Shown: positions 8,092 through 17,230, counted from the stretch's first letter. The stretch is DNA of 64,000 bases from Candidatus Nitrotoga sp. CP45 (GCA_003402375.1 QFXJ01000050.1:50743-114742), one strand, 5' to 3'. Translations and numbers: made by a program. Notes: a model not told the origin generated them from the sequence alone.

Positions 8092-8431
8092 ATTAGTTTT
8101 GTTGCTTTTACTAGCGGCTTTCTCAGTCCAAGCCCAAGCCAAAGAAACACCCGCTGACAACTACAAAGCCTATTGCGTTCAATGCCACGGCAGTGATGGA
8201 ACCGGAAAAGGCGTGAACGTCCGGGATATGACGGTCGTGCCGCGTGATCACACCGATGCGAAAGCAATGTCGGGGCGCTCGGACGAAACATTATTCAAGG
8301 CAATTAAAGAGGGTGGCCCATCCATTGAAAAATCAATATTGATGCCGCCATGGGGCGCAACCTTAAGTGATGAGGAAATTAAAGAGTTGGTGCAACATCT
8401 GCGTATGTTATGTAAGTGTAAGTTTGGTTAG
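8081..8431 (+). CDS. ncgC: Monoheme cytochrome c (NcgC-like)
   Basis: A 116-residue class I cytochrome c with a signal peptide ending near AQAKE (residue 20), one CVQCH haem motif (32-36) and Met88 in LMPPWG as probable sixth ligand. The C-terminus carries an extra Cys pair (LCKCKFG) after the last helix. It overlaps the diheme cytochrome gene by 11 bases, indicating translational coupling. By position it corresponds to the third gene of the ncgABC-nirK cluster and is a plausible small electron carrier to NirK. Confidence 0.85.
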   Translation: MPTKLVLLLLLAAFSVQAQAKETPADNYKAYCVQCHGSDGTGKGVNVRDMTVVPRDHTDAKAMSGRSDETLFKAIKEGGPSIEKSILMPPWGATLSDEEIKELVQHLRMLCKCKFG

Positions 8432-8504
8432 TAGATGGTAGCAGCACGAAGTAGTAATAAAAAATACAATCTGTAGTTAATGTTCAATTAAACAGGGGAA
8501 TAAC

Positions 8505-9449
8505 ATGTATACGCTTAAAAAAACAGCTGTTGCTGTCATGATGGTAACTGGGCTTTTTTCCGCACAGCAAGTTTTTGCGAAAACCGTTAAAGTCACGATG
8601 ACGGCTATGGAAGTTGATCTAGCCGTGAATAACAAGGGTGATGCCAAAATGGCAGCATGGACATTCGACGGCTCCATTCCTGGCAAGCCTGTCCGCGTAG
8701 ATGAAGGCGATACGGTCGATTTTACGTTGATCAACCCTCCTGAGAATAAAAATTCACACGCAATGGATTTTCATGCGGCTCAGGTAGACGTGCTGAATGA
8801 ATTCGGTGAAATCAAGCCCGGACAAACTAAACATTTCAAGTTTGAAGCCAAGGTTCCAGGCGTATTCATGTATCACTGTGGCGCAAGCACCATGGCTCAG
8901 CATATTGCCAAGGGAATGTACGGGATGATTATCGTCGATCCAAAAGATAAAAAGAATTATCCGAAAGCAGACCGTGAATATATGCTGATTCAGCAGCAAT
9001 ACTTCCCGGACAGTGAAAACATCACTGGCTTACTTGAAAACACCGGTTGGAAAGGTGCTCTTATCAACGGTAAAATGTTCCATTACGATCCTGTTCATGA
9101 ACCAAATGCAACTCAAGTTCTGGAGTCCAAACCAGGCGAACGCGTCCGTATTTTCTTTGTAAACGCGAACATCAACAATCCGGTCGCTTTGCATCCTATC
9201 GCAGGGATTTGGGATCGTGTTTATATCAACGGCAACCCGAAGAACACGCTATACGGCATTCAAACATACAACGTGGCGGTAGCTGAAGGCGGTACATTTG
9301 ATATCGTTTCGCCAGCTGACCGTCCGACCAATGTCGCAATCGTCGATCATGCGATGGGAGCGGCGTTACGCGGTGCTATCACGGTTTTGATGAACAAGCC
9401 CGACGCTGACCCGAAAAAAGGACGTGGCGATCAAATCCTGATCAGATAA
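8505..9449 (+). CDS. nirK: Copper-containing nitrite reductase NirK
   Basis: A 314-residue periplasmic two-domain cupredoxin that reduces nitrite to nitric oxide. The signal peptide ends near VFAKT (residue 25). Type 1 copper ligands are His85, Cys125, His133 and Met138 (SHAMDFH, YHCG, AQHIAKGM). Type 2 ligands are His90, His124 and, from domain 2, His282 (VDHAMG). The catalytic Asp88 and His230 (VALHPIAG) are in place. The short form without long linker loops resembles the Nitrosomonas-type enzyme. A 73-base gap with an AGGGG site precedes the ATG; it probably shares the ncg transcript. Confidence 0.93.
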   Translation: MYTLKKTAVAVMMVTGLFSAQQVFAKTVKVTMTAMEVDLAVNNKGDAKMAAWTFDGSIPGKPVRVDEGDTVDFTLINPPENKNSHAMDFHAAQVDVLNEFGEIKPGQTKHFKFEAKVPGVFMYHCGASTMAQHIAKGMYGMIIVDPKDKKNYPKADREYMLIQQQYFPDSENITGLLENTGWKGALINGKMFHYDPVHEPNATQVLESKPGERVRIFFVNANINNPVALHPIAGIWDRVYINGNPKNTLYGIQTYNVAVAEGGTFDIVSPADRPTNVAIVDHAMGAALRGAITVLMNKPDADPKKGRGDQILIR

Positions 9450-9478
9450 TTTTTAGTAAAGCTATTCCGCTTATTTTT

Positions 9479-9502
9479 GAGGAGGCTTTTGCCTCCTCTT
9501 AA
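9479..9502 (+). terminator. Hairpin terminator after nirK
   Basis: A perfect 8-bp stem GAGGAGGC-TTTT-GCCTCCTC lies 29 bases after the nirK stop. The T-run after it is short (TT then AACATTT), so it may be a leaky terminator or an RNA-stabilising 3' end. Confidence 0.65.
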
Positions 9503-9781
9503 CATTTAACTGGACATATGCACATCGCGTTGACCTCCAACTGTGGGAGGCGTAAAGTGGAACTCCCTGACGACCCGTCTTTTCGCTCAGTGTGTTATCG
9601 CACATACGTGCAACTGTTGAAAAGATATAGTCGGTCTCCCTACATATCAAACTAGTAGAGGGGCGTTGAAATGCCAATTTTCGAAAACATGGGGTCAGAG
9701 TCCACAATGAAGATAAATAGGCATGGAGCGTATAGAAATCATCCGAACTTTAACTATAAAAAACTATAAGGAGATTCAATT
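9503..9781. other. Intergenic region between nirK and the DUF1264 gene
   Basis: No gene is supported. It contains one GGGGTCAGAGTC (9691-9702), which resembles the arm of the REP-like hairpin found at 19688-19742, and a good ribosome-binding site (AAGGAG) just before 9782. The DUF1264 promoter presumably lies here; no clear boxes were found. Confidence 0.4.
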
Positions 9782-10318
9782 ATGAAAATGAGCAAAGTCT
9801 GCGTTCTTGTTTCCTCATTAATCACGGCCGGCTTCTTGTCTGCCCCTGCTTTTGCTGCGGATAAAAATCCTCTATCCGGTTATACAATTCATGTTGTGGC
9901 GCCACATGTCATGGACGGAGAAATTATTGGTCCATTCCATCATTACTGCAAACCAATCAACGACGACGTTATTCAATGTATTTTGTTTGAGTCAGCCGAA
10001 CCTAACGCCCGCTTGACCGAAGTTGAATACATGGTTTCCAAAAAACTGACCGCATCGGCCATACCGAAATGGTCACATACGCAAAACTGGCACGACCATA
10101 AGCAAGAGATAGAAACCGGTCGTGTTGCCATAGTGAATCCAACTGACCCGAAAGAGCAAAAAGGACTGGCGGATTATGTTGCTGGAACCGATGGCATTAT
10201 TTTCCATCTCTGGCCTAAAGACGCGCCTATCCCTGACGGTTCGGTCGGCATTCCTCAATCAGTCGGACACTGGGAAGAGCTACATGGGAAAATTGGTAAA
10301 GATGCAACTAAAAAATAA
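9782..10318 (+). CDS. DUF1264 family periplasmic protein
   Basis: A 178-residue protein with a clear signal peptide (cleavage near AFAAD, residue 25). The mature part shows the DUF1264 pattern: HHYCK, VIQCILF(E/D)S, LTEVEYMVS and WHDHK, a family also known in plants as oil-body-associated protein. The family has conserved Cys and His residues but no established enzyme activity. A strong AAGGAG site precedes the ATG. Its place between nirK and another cytochrome c suggests a role in the same periplasmic nitrogen-oxide or copper chemistry; that is inference. Confidence 0.8.
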   Translation: MKMSKVCVLVSSLITAGFLSAPAFAADKNPLSGYTIHVVAPHVMDGEIIGPFHHYCKPINDDVIQCILFESAEPNARLTEVEYMVSKKLTASAIPKWSHTQNWHDHKQEIETGRVAIVNPTDPKEQKGLADYVAGTDGIIFHLWPKDAPIPDGSVGIPQSVGHWEELHGKIGKDATKK

Positions 10319-10401
10319 GTTTTTTTGAATTATTCAAGAGACACGGGGTTTGTCCAAATGGATGAGCGCTGTGTTTTTTTATTTGTAAGTGAGGTGATGT
10401 C

Positions 10402-10836
10402 ATGTTTTTTTTAAAGAAAAATATGTGGGTATGGATTGCCATCCTTTTGAGCGTCGGCTCGCAAAGCGCATTGGCTTTTCACAAGGACGTGTATGAACCG
10501 CGTGTACCTAAAGCGATTATTGAGCAGGAACAGCAAGTAAAAAGCCCTTATCCCGTCACACCAGAGCGAATTGAAGCCGGCCGTAAAATTTATTTTGGGG
10601 TAGGTTTTTGCGTAACTTGCCATAGTAAGGATGGAACAGGTGTCAATCTACCCGGACATCCTTCGCGTGATTTTACCGATGCAAAATGGCAGAAACTTCG
10701 CACAGATGGGGAATTAATGTGGGTTTTAAAAAATGGTAGCCCGGGAACCGGGATGCCAATTCGGGTTGGAACCGATATAAACGAAGAAGACGGTTGGAAT
10801 GTAATTCAATTTATCCGTACCTTCGAGGGCAAGTAG
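10402..10836 (+). CDS. Monoheme cytochrome c
   Basis: A 144-residue exported cytochrome c. A signal peptide covers about residues 1-25 (hydrophobic WVWIAILLSVGSQSALA), the haem site is CVTCH (70-74), and Met118 in GTGMPI is the likely axial ligand. A GAGGTGATGTC stretch before the ATG serves as ribosome-binding site. It follows the DUF1264 gene by 83 bases in the same direction. It resembles small class I cytochromes that donate to terminal reductases, but the partner cannot be named. Confidence 0.85.
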   Translation: MFFLKKNMWVWIAILLSVGSQSALAFHKDVYEPRVPKAIIEQEQQVKSPYPVTPERIEAGRKIYFGVGFCVTCHSKDGTGVNLPGHPSRDFTDAKWQKLRTDGELMWVLKNGSPGTGMPIRVGTDINEEDGWNVIQFIRTFEGK

Positions 10837-11039
10837 ACGACTTTCTTTCAAAAACGAGGCAATCCACCCTCACAAATTGTGGATTCGCCCTGCCCACAGT
10901 GAGCGTCGGACTTTCGTATATTGTTCACACCTCCAAGGTAATAAACTTCGCACCCTAAATCAGTAAGACGTAGCTAGAGCCTGTGCCACAAATAACATCT
11001 TTTAATCAGGCTTAGACCAGAGGAAATCGGACCATCAAT

Positions 11040-12356
11040 ATGGCGAAAAAAATAGCGGCCGGGATCGCACTGCTAGGAATCGTCATTCTGGCTTGGTATT
11101 TCTTCGGCCAGCACATTTCTATTTCATGGCTTGATACTCAAACCACGGCTCAAACCGCAACTCCTGATATCAAGATCTTATCCTTATCTGACATAGGTAA
11201 ATCCAAACAGGAACCAATCTGGATTTGTCCGATGCACCCAGAAATCATGCAAAATCATTCGGGCACTTGTCCGATTTGCGGGATGGATCTGGTTCAATCA
11301 AAAAATCCCGCGGCTCACAACCACGATCACGGCATTCATGTCGATACCGCATCCATCCAGAAGCTTGGTGTCCGGTTGGAAAGTGTGAAGAAAGCCCCGC
11401 TCAGCCAGGAAATCCGCACTTATGGCAACGTAATAGTCGATGGGGATACGCTTTATAATGTCCATACCAAGGTCGATGGCTGGATAAAAAAGCTGAATAT
11501 CAATTCGGTCGGGCAGCAGATTCGCAAAGGACAAATAATCTATGAGATCTATTCTCCCGATTTAATCGCACAACAAAAAGAGTATTTGAGGTTTGTGGTA
11601 CGCCGTGATCAGACGTTAAAAACGATAGGCGACATTTCTCCGCTAGTGGAAAACCCGTATGTAATGGATCTGCTGCAAGAGCTTTCCAGAGAAAGAACTA
11701 AATTTCTCCATAAAGATATTGGCATTGAATCCGTGCAACAAATGGAGGACTCCAAGCAAGCCATTGAGGTGGTTAAAATACTAGCTGGTCAGGCAGGTGT
11801 CGTGACACAAATTAATGCACGGGAAGGTAACTTTGTTACGCCTTCCACCACCCTGTTTACTCTGGCCGATGTCTCCAAGATATGGGTTGATATCACGCTT
11901 TTCCCCGACCAAGCTGGCCGGGTACAGAATGGCGATGCAGTGACCATAAAAACCCCCGATGGGCAAGAAATCAAAACCAAGCTCGACTTTGTTAATCCTC
12001 TCGCCGAAAACAATAAAATCAACGCGCGGGTGACGCTTGATAATACCAATCTGCGTTTGCGTCCTGGCAGCTTTGTCGACGTGATTATTCACGCCCAGCC
12101 GCACGAAGCCCTCGTTTTGCCCCGCTCATCAGTCATACACACTGGACAGGGCGATTGGGTAATCCTGTCCAGAGGGGAGGGACATTTCCTCCCCGTTAAT
12201 ATCGAAACCGGGATCGAAAGCGGGGACTGGATCGAGGTTGTAGATGGCCTGCTGGAAGGCGCAGAAGTAGCCGTAAACGGCCAGTTCCTGCTGGACGCAG
12301 CATCATCGCTGCAAGATGCCGCGCAACGCATGCAGGAATCGCATAAGCACCAATGA
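11040..12356 (+). CDS. cusB: Heavy-metal RND efflux periplasmic adaptor, CusB-like
   Basis: A 438-residue membrane-fusion protein. Residues 5-24 form an N-terminal membrane anchor. Residues 61-84 (WICPMHPE...CPICGMDL) are the heavy-metal-binding CPMHP/CPICGM domain found in copper/silver adaptors. Then come a barrel-sandwich lipoyl half (YGNVIVDG), a helical hairpin (about 170-245) and a beta-barrel region. It bridges the inner-membrane pump and an outer-membrane channel. Its stop overlaps the pump start (ATGA). The motif supports copper or silver as substrate. No CusC/CusF gene is adjacent. Confidence 0.87.
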   Translation: MAKKIAAGIALLGIVILAWYFFGQHISISWLDTQTTAQTATPDIKILSLSDIGKSKQEPIWICPMHPEIMQNHSGTCPICGMDLVQSKNPAAHNHDHGIHVDTASIQKLGVRLESVKKAPLSQEIRTYGNVIVDGDTLYNVHTKVDGWIKKLNINSVGQQIRKGQIIYEIYSPDLIAQQKEYLRFVVRRDQTLKTIGDISPLVENPYVMDLLQELSRERTKFLHKDIGIESVQQMEDSKQAIEVVKILAGQAGVVTQINAREGNFVTPSTTLFTLADVSKIWVDITLFPDQAGRVQNGDAVTIKTPDGQEIKTKLDFVNPLAENNKINARVTLDNTNLRLRPGSFVDVIIHAQPHEALVLPRSSVIHTGQGDWVILSRGEGHFLPVNIETGIESGDWIEVVDGLLEGAEVAVNGQFLLDAASSLQDAAQRMQESHKHQ

Positions 12357-15300
12357 TTGCGCGCGTTATATCCTGGTCATTACGTAACCATCTGCTGGTT
12401 TTGCTGCTTGCCGCTTTAATCAGCGCCTGGGGAATTTACTCCTTGCGTCATACCGCACTGGACGCAATTCCCGATCTTTCTGATGTCCAGGTCATCATCA
12501 AAACCACTTACCCCGGCCAATCGCCGCAAGCGGTGGAAGACCAGGTAACCTATCCGCTTACCTCGGCGCTACTGTCGGTCCCCGGTTCTACTGCGGTTCG
12601 CGGCTTTTCCATGTTCGGCGAGTCGTTTATTTACATTATTTTCAAGGATGGAACCGATCCCTATTGGGCGCGCACGCGCGTGCTTGAATACCTGAGCCAG
12701 ATGGCGGGAAAGCTGCCGCCCGGCGTCACGCCGGCACTCGGGCCGGATGCATCCGGCGTGGGCTGGATTTTTGAATATGCGTTAACCGATCGTCAGCATC
12801 GCCACGATCCTGATGAATTGCGGGCGCTACAGGATTTTTTCCTGAAATATGAATTACAAAGCCTGCCCGGTGTCGCCGAAGTGGCGAGTGTCGGTGGCAT
12901 GGTGCGGCAATACCAGATCGAAGTGAATCCGACCCGACTGGCCGCATATAAACTGACACTGGACAGCGTGGCGCAATCAGTACGCGACAGCAACCTGTCC
13001 GGCGGCGGCTCAGTGGTAGAAATGGGTCGCGCCGAATACATGATCCGGGCGCGCGGCTACCTCAAAACGCTGGATGATTTCCGGCAAATTCCGCTCGGCA
13101 CAGACGCACAAGGCATCCCTATCCGTTTGCAGGACGTGGCGCATATCCAGACGGGGCCGGAAGCGCGTCGTGGCGTTGTTGATCTCGATGGCGAGGGCGA
13201 GGTAGTAGGCGGGATCGTCGTGATGCGCTACGGCAACAACGCACTGGAAACGATAGAGCGGGTCAAGACGCGCTTGCAAGAACTGAAAGCAGGATTGCCC
13301 CAAGGGGTGGAATTAGTAGTCACCTATGACCGCTCCGGCCTGATCAAACGCGCCGTCAGTACCCTGCGCGAGAAATTGATCGAGGAATCACTGGCAGTGG
13401 CTCTTGTCTGTCTGCTGTTCCTGTTTCACCTGCGTTCATCATTGGTAGCAGTTGTAACTTTACCCATCGGTATCCTGGCAGCTTTCATCATCATGCAACA
13501 ACAGGGCGTCAGCGCCAACATCATGTCGCTGGGCGGCATCGCCATCGCCATCGGTGCGATGGTCGACGCGGCCATTGTGATGATCGAAAACATGCATAAA
13601 CATCTGGAGCGTGCCGGAGCCAAACCCGATTACTGGCAGGTGGTGAAAGCAAGTTCGCTGGAAGTAGGCCCAGCCCTGTTCTTCTCGCTACTGGTAATCA
13701 CCATCTCCTTTCTGCCGGTGTTAACGCTGGACGGGCAGGAAGGCAGATTATTCGCACCCCTCGCTTACACAAAAACTTATGCAATGGCCGCCAGCGCGTT
13801 CCTGGCGATAACGCTTACACCGGTACTGATGGGTTATTTCATTCGTGGGCGCATTCGTCCAGAACAGCGCAATCCGTTGAACCGCATATTACAAGCCTTA
13901 TACCGGCCAGTGCTTCTGGCCGCCTTAAGCAAACGCAAATTGACCGTACTCGCCACGCTATTGTTATTAGCTACCGTTGCGTGGCCGCTGGCCAAATTGG
14001 GCAGCGAATTCATGCCGCCCCTGTATGAAGGCGATCTACTGTATATGCCAACAACCTTGCCCGGCTTGTCCGTCGACGAGGCAGCCAATATTTTGCAAAT
14101 TACAGATCGTCTGATCCGCGCACTACCTGAAGTCGAGCGAGTATTCGGCAAAGCCGGACGCGCCGATACGGCGACCGATCCGGCACCGCTTTCGATGCTG
14201 GAAACCACCATTCTGCTGAAACCGCGAGACCAGTGGCCGCCGGGAGAAACGGTGGAACAATTAATACACAAGCTCGATGACCAGGTGCGTCTGCCAGGGC
14301 TCACCAACTCTTGGGGCTACCCGATCCGCACCCGCATAGACATGCTTTCCACAGGCATCAGAACGCCGCTAGGAATTAAAGTCACCGGCCCAGATTTGGC
14401 CGGCATAGCTGAATTGGCTCAGCAAATCGCAGCGGCGATCAAGAACGTGCCTGGCACGCGCACCGTATTCGCTGAGCGCGCCACCGGCGGGCGTTATCTG
14501 GACATCGACATTAACCGGGCTCAAGCCGCACGGTATGGCGTTACCGTCGCCGATGTGCAGCGCCTGGTGCAAGGCGCAATCGGTGGCGAAAACATCGGCA
14601 CGGTGATTGACGGACGCGAACGCTTCCAGATTAACCTGCGCTATCCACGCGCCCTGCGCGACTCCCTGTCGGCACTGGCGGCCAGCCGAATCACCCTGCC
14701 TTCCGGGGCGCAAGTGCCGCTGGGAGAATTGGCGCATTTGCACTTCAGTGAAGGGGCTTCTGAAATCAAAAGCGAAAATGCGCGTTTGACCGCCTATGTA
14801 TATATCGACATCACCGGGCGCGATCTCGGCGGTTATGTGGGCGAAGCCAAGCGCACTCTGGAAAAATCGGTGACATTGCCGCCCGGTTATGCCATTGCCT
14901 GGTCGGGACAGTACGTAAATTTGCAACATGCCAAAGAACGCATGCAGTGGGTCATCCCGCTTACGCTGATACTGGCAATCTTGTTGCTATACATGCATTT
15001 CCGTCATTTCGGCAAAGTGCTGCTGGTGCTGCTGTGCCTGCCGTTCTCCCTGATCGGCGGCTTCTGGCTGGTATATGCGCTGGGATACAATTTATCAGTA
15101 GCAGTAGCGGTAGGCTTCATTGCACTGGCTGGCGTAGCCGCTGAATTTGGCGTAGTGATGCTGCTATATCTTGATAATGCCATTGAAGACTTACGCAGCG
15201 CCGGACGTTTGAACAACCGTCATGATTTGCACCAAGCCATCATTCAGGGAGCACTGCTGCGCATCCGCCCAAAAATGATGACCGTTTCGGTAATCGTGGT

Positions 15301-15463
15301 GGGCTTGTTGCCGGTGATGTTCAGCCAAGGTGCCGGTGCAGAAGTTATGAAACGTATTGCCGCGCCGTTAGTTGGCGGCATGCTAACGGCACCGCTATTG
15401 TCGTTAATCGTGATCCCAGTGCTTTACTCGTGGTGGCAAGGGCGGGGTATGGCGAAGGGCTGA
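12353..15463 (+). CDS. cusA: Heavy-metal RND efflux pump, CusA/CzcA family
   Basis: A 1036-residue inner-membrane proton-driven pump of the heavy-metal-efflux RND family. The N-terminus (LRNHLLVLLLAALISAWGIY) begins transmembrane helix 1, followed by ALDAIPDLSDVQV, diagnostic of the CusA/CzcA group. GGIAIAIGAMVDAAIVMIEN in the fourth helix carries the family's charged relay residue. A large periplasmic loop lies between the first and second half, and the last helices end near 1025. It overlaps cusB by 4 bases. Copper/silver is likely from the adaptor's metal-binding domain. Confidence 0.9.
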   Translation: MIARVISWSLRNHLLVLLLAALISAWGIYSLRHTALDAIPDLSDVQVIIKTTYPGQSPQAVEDQVTYPLTSALLSVPGSTAVRGFSMFGESFIYIIFKDGTDPYWARTRVLEYLSQMAGKLPPGVTPALGPDASGVGWIFEYALTDRQHRHDPDELRALQDFFLKYELQSLPGVAEVASVGGMVRQYQIEVNPTRLAAYKLTLDSVAQSVRDSNLSGGGSVVEMGRAEYMIRARGYLKTLDDFRQIPLGTDAQGIPIRLQDVAHIQTGPEARRGVVDLDGEGEVVGGIVVMRYGNNALETIERVKTRLQELKAGLPQGVELVVTYDRSGLIKRAVSTLREKLIEESLAVALVCLLFLFHLRSSLVAVVTLPIGILAAFIIMQQQGVSANIMSLGGIAIAIGAMVDAAIVMIENMHKHLERAGAKPDYWQVVKASSLEVGPALFFSLLVITISFLPVLTLDGQEGRLFAPLAYTKTYAMAASAFLAITLTPVLMGYFIRGRIRPEQRNPLNRILQALYRPVLLAALSKRKLTVLATLLLLATVAWPLAKLGSEFMPPLYEGDLLYMPTTLPGLSVDEAANILQITDRLIRALPEVERVFGKAGRADTATDPAPLSMLETTILLKPRDQWPPGETVEQLIHKLDDQVRLPGLTNSWGYPIRTRIDMLSTGIRTPLGIKVTGPDLAGIAELAQQIAAAIKNVPGTRTVFAERATGGRYLDIDINRAQAARYGVTVADVQRLVQGAIGGENIGTVIDGRERFQINLRYPRALRDSLSALAASRITLPSGAQVPLGELAHLHFSEGASEIKSENARLTAYVYIDITGRDLGGYVGEAKRTLEKSVTLPPGYAIAWSGQYVNLQHAKERMQWVIPLTLILAILLLYMHFRHFGKVLLVLLCLPFSLIGGFWLVYALGYNLSVAVAVGFIALAGVAAEFGVVMLLYLDNAIEDLRSAGRLNNRHDLHQAIIQGALLRIRPKMMTVSVIVVGLLPVMFSQGAGAEVMKRIAAPLVGGMLTAPLLSLIVIPVLYSWWQGRGMAKG

Positions 15464-15500
15464 TGCAGGGTTGCCGCTATGAATTTTGATCACGTCAGAA

Positions 15501-15764
15501 TCAGTCCGCGATGCTACATATTAGCCGCTTCACGCCGCCCCGTAACTTATTTTGCCAACACCCGTTAGCTTCAAATTGCTTTTCAAACAAGATAATAAGC
15601 TTTGCCTTGCCCACCATCTTGTCGGCGACGCGCTTAAAATCCAGCGTACGGCTTTCGGGCAGGGCGAGCATTTTGGTGATGAGCGAAGCGGCTTGAACAG
15701 GGTCGATTTCAATCATTTGATCAATTCCCCTTTCTACATCGCGGTAAGCGGTCAGTGCGGCCAC
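15501..15764 (-). pseudogene. Relic of an AlbA_2/RecG-like (DUF4062-like ATP-binding) protein N-terminus
   Basis: The 87-codon frame contains MIEIDPVQAASLITKMLALP followed by ESRTLDFKRV, which matches the beginning of AlbA_2-domain putative DNA-binding/ATP-binding proteins (pattern LPE-x-x-x-x-(D/E)FKR). After KMVGKA the similarity stops and the frame ends about 35 residues later, far short of the several-hundred-residue family. It is best read as a broken fragment. It marks the left edge of the accessory block. Confidence 0.45.
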
Positions 15765-15863
15765 TTTAATCGGTTCGGCGACCAGTAATCTCCCGGTGTT
15801 TACACAGGGGACAGCGCCTTGATATAAGGGATTAGCTTGTTGGGGGAATAAAGGACTGCGAGT

Positions 15864-16490
15864 TCACTTTGCAGCCTTGATCCACTCAGTAGCCTGGACT
15901 CGGGCAATCGGGACTGCCTTTCCCGCTCCATCCGGTTGAAAGATCGATGCCTCTCCCTCCTTCACTTCGAACCAATCCTTTCCGAAGGCGTCGATGATGT
16001 TCGGCTTATGCGTGACCAGGAGCGTATTTTTTCCATGTTCAGGGGGTGTCGCTGCCATCTTTCTCAATGCCTCAGCCCGACGATCATTTTCGATTGGCGT
16101 GACGACGAGGCCGCCTTCAGTGATATCGAGAGTGGATGCCACTTCAGTGCCACCGATCAACCTCCCGGTTTCAACCGCCCGATTGAATTTACTGGTGTGA
16201 ACCTTGCCAATCGGAATTTGCAAGACCTTGAAAGAAGCCCCCACCTGTGTGGCCAATGCTTTGCCGCCTTCACTCAACAAGCGCTGCTTGGCAGTGTTGT
16301 CGTAATTTAGGGGATCAGTGTCCGCCTGATCGCGATTAGTTGCTCCGTGGCGAAAGACGATGACGTAGCCACCCTGCTTCAAACGCTCGGCCAACCCCTT
16401 CACATTGACTGTCTGCGCGTGCGCGGTGGCCGATGATGCTAAAGCAAGAAAGAAAAAAATCCTGGAAATCCATTGCGCGTTTACTTTCAT
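15864..16490 (-). CDS. Exported histidine phosphatase family protein
   Basis: A 208-residue protein from the ATG at 16490, which has an AGGA ribosome-binding site. A longer in-frame start at 16550 exists, but those codons are the tail of a transposase relic. A signal peptide (RIFFFLALASSATAHA) precedes the mature enzyme. The family's RHG motif appears as VFRHGATNRDQ, with later Arg (FNRAVETG), Glu/Asp region and the second catalytic His in LLVTHKPNI. Members are phosphomonoesterases acting on small phosphorylated compounds; the substrate is unknown. Confidence 0.82.
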   Translation of the reverse strand: MKVNAQWISRIFFFLALASSATAHAQTVNVKGLAERLKQGGYVIVFRHGATNRDQADTDPLNYDNTAKQRLLSEGGKALATQVGASFKVLQIPIGKVHTSKFNRAVETGRLIGGTEVASTLDITEGGLVVTPIENDRRAEALRKMAATPPEHGKNTLLVTHKPNIIDAFGKDWFEVKEGEASIFQPDGAGKAVPIARVQATEWIKAAK

Positions 16491-16504
16491 GCGTATTCCT
16501 CGTT

Positions 16505-16620
16505 TGGGTAAAAAGTGGAACTCGGTGATGAAATGATAGAGCTTATGCATGATGCAGTCCCACTTCCACTGCCCATCTACCTTGGTTTTTCCACTTAGCG
16601 TAAAGTGATGCAGGCGTTTA
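16505..16620 (-). pseudogene. IS1182-like transposase C-terminal relic (left copy)
   Basis: On the minus strand the frame reads KRLHHFTLSGKTKVDGQWKW and then DCIMHKLYHF before running in frame into the region upstream of the phosphatase gene. It parallels the C-terminus seen at 20879-21085 (KRLHCFTLRGKAKVDGQWKL), where the IS1182-type transposase is better preserved. Only the last 40 or so residues are left and no inverted repeat is recognisable. Confidence 0.6.
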
Positions 16621-17151
16621 ATTTGTCAACTGGATCGTTTCTCGCAGCTGACCGATTGGGATGCCCAAAAAACGAATGCTGCCGTAGTTCAGTACAGTTC
16701 GGCCATCGTTAGTGAGATCAAGAATTTGATGCATGACCAAGCCCCAACCCTTCAGCGAATAGCGCAATGTTAGTCGGCTTCCATCGGTGCGACCCACAGC
16801 GAGCCCTGAAGCCTCGGTAAGCGTTGCCGAGTAATGACCCGGGGTGGTTTGCCACATCATCCAAGAACGTGACTGAACGGGTTCCCCCTCAAATCGCACG
16901 TTTTGCTCAAGCCTAAAGCGGCCATCAGCTTGTGTTGACCCAAGGCTTTCAACGGTAAATGGGCGAGCTTTTCCTAGAAACAGCTGCATTTCTCCTTTGC
17001 CTTCAGAACGCCCGGCAAATACTTCATCTGGCACAAATGTTTTTCCTTCGGTTTGAGAGTGAGCGGCTAGCGACATCAGCAGTGAAGCTACAAGGACAAT
17101 TTGTTCGAAGCGCTTGTTCATTTTGCTCGCATTCTCTGCAACAGAAATCAT
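16618..17151 (-). CDS. DUF3833-like exported protein (probable integron cassette gene)
   Basis: A 177-residue protein with a signal peptide (residues 1-33, ending near AAHSQ). The mature part (VFAGRSEGKGEMQLFLGKAR, GSRLTLRYSLKGWGLVMHQI) is consistent with DUF3833, a lipocalin-like beta-rich family of unknown function. The ATG touches a degenerate attC-like element (17152-17230), the usual spacing of a cassette gene. Its own downstream side has been replaced by the left transposase relic, whose homology meets the stop codon. Family assignment is tentative. Confidence 0.65.
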   Translation of the reverse strand: MISVAENASKMNKRFEQIVLVASLLMSLAAHSQTEGKTFVPDEVFAGRSEGKGEMQLFLGKARPFTVESLGSTQADGRFRLEQNVRFEGEPVQSRSWMMWQTTPGHYSATLTEASGLAVGRTDGSRLTLRYSLKGWGLVMHQILDLTNDGRTVLNYGSIRFLGIPIGQLRETIQLTN

Positions 17152-17230
17152 GACTAATTATGGATGTTGAAATGGGCGCTTTCAGAATGGCTTGTTAGAA
17201 ATCGGCCTGGAATGACGGACATTGTTAGTC
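17152..17230 (-). other. Degenerate attC-like site after the solute-binding gene
   Basis: On the minus strand GACTAAC overlaps the stop codon of the upstream gene and is matched 79 bases on by ATTAGTC, the two arms being inverted (9 of 11 bases including neighbours). The layout of arm at the stop and arm at the next start is that of an attC. Both boxes depart from RYYYAAC/GTTRRRY and the G of the cleavage triplet is A. Confidence 0.4.

Noticed and set aside
10857..10895. Hairpin AATCCAC/GTGGATT after the cytochrome c
   Set aside because: It has a long loop and no T-tract; not convincing as a terminator.
16491..16550. 20-residue extension of the histidine phosphatase
   Set aside because: It is the tail of a transposase relic; the ATG at 16490 has the ribosome-binding site and signal peptide.
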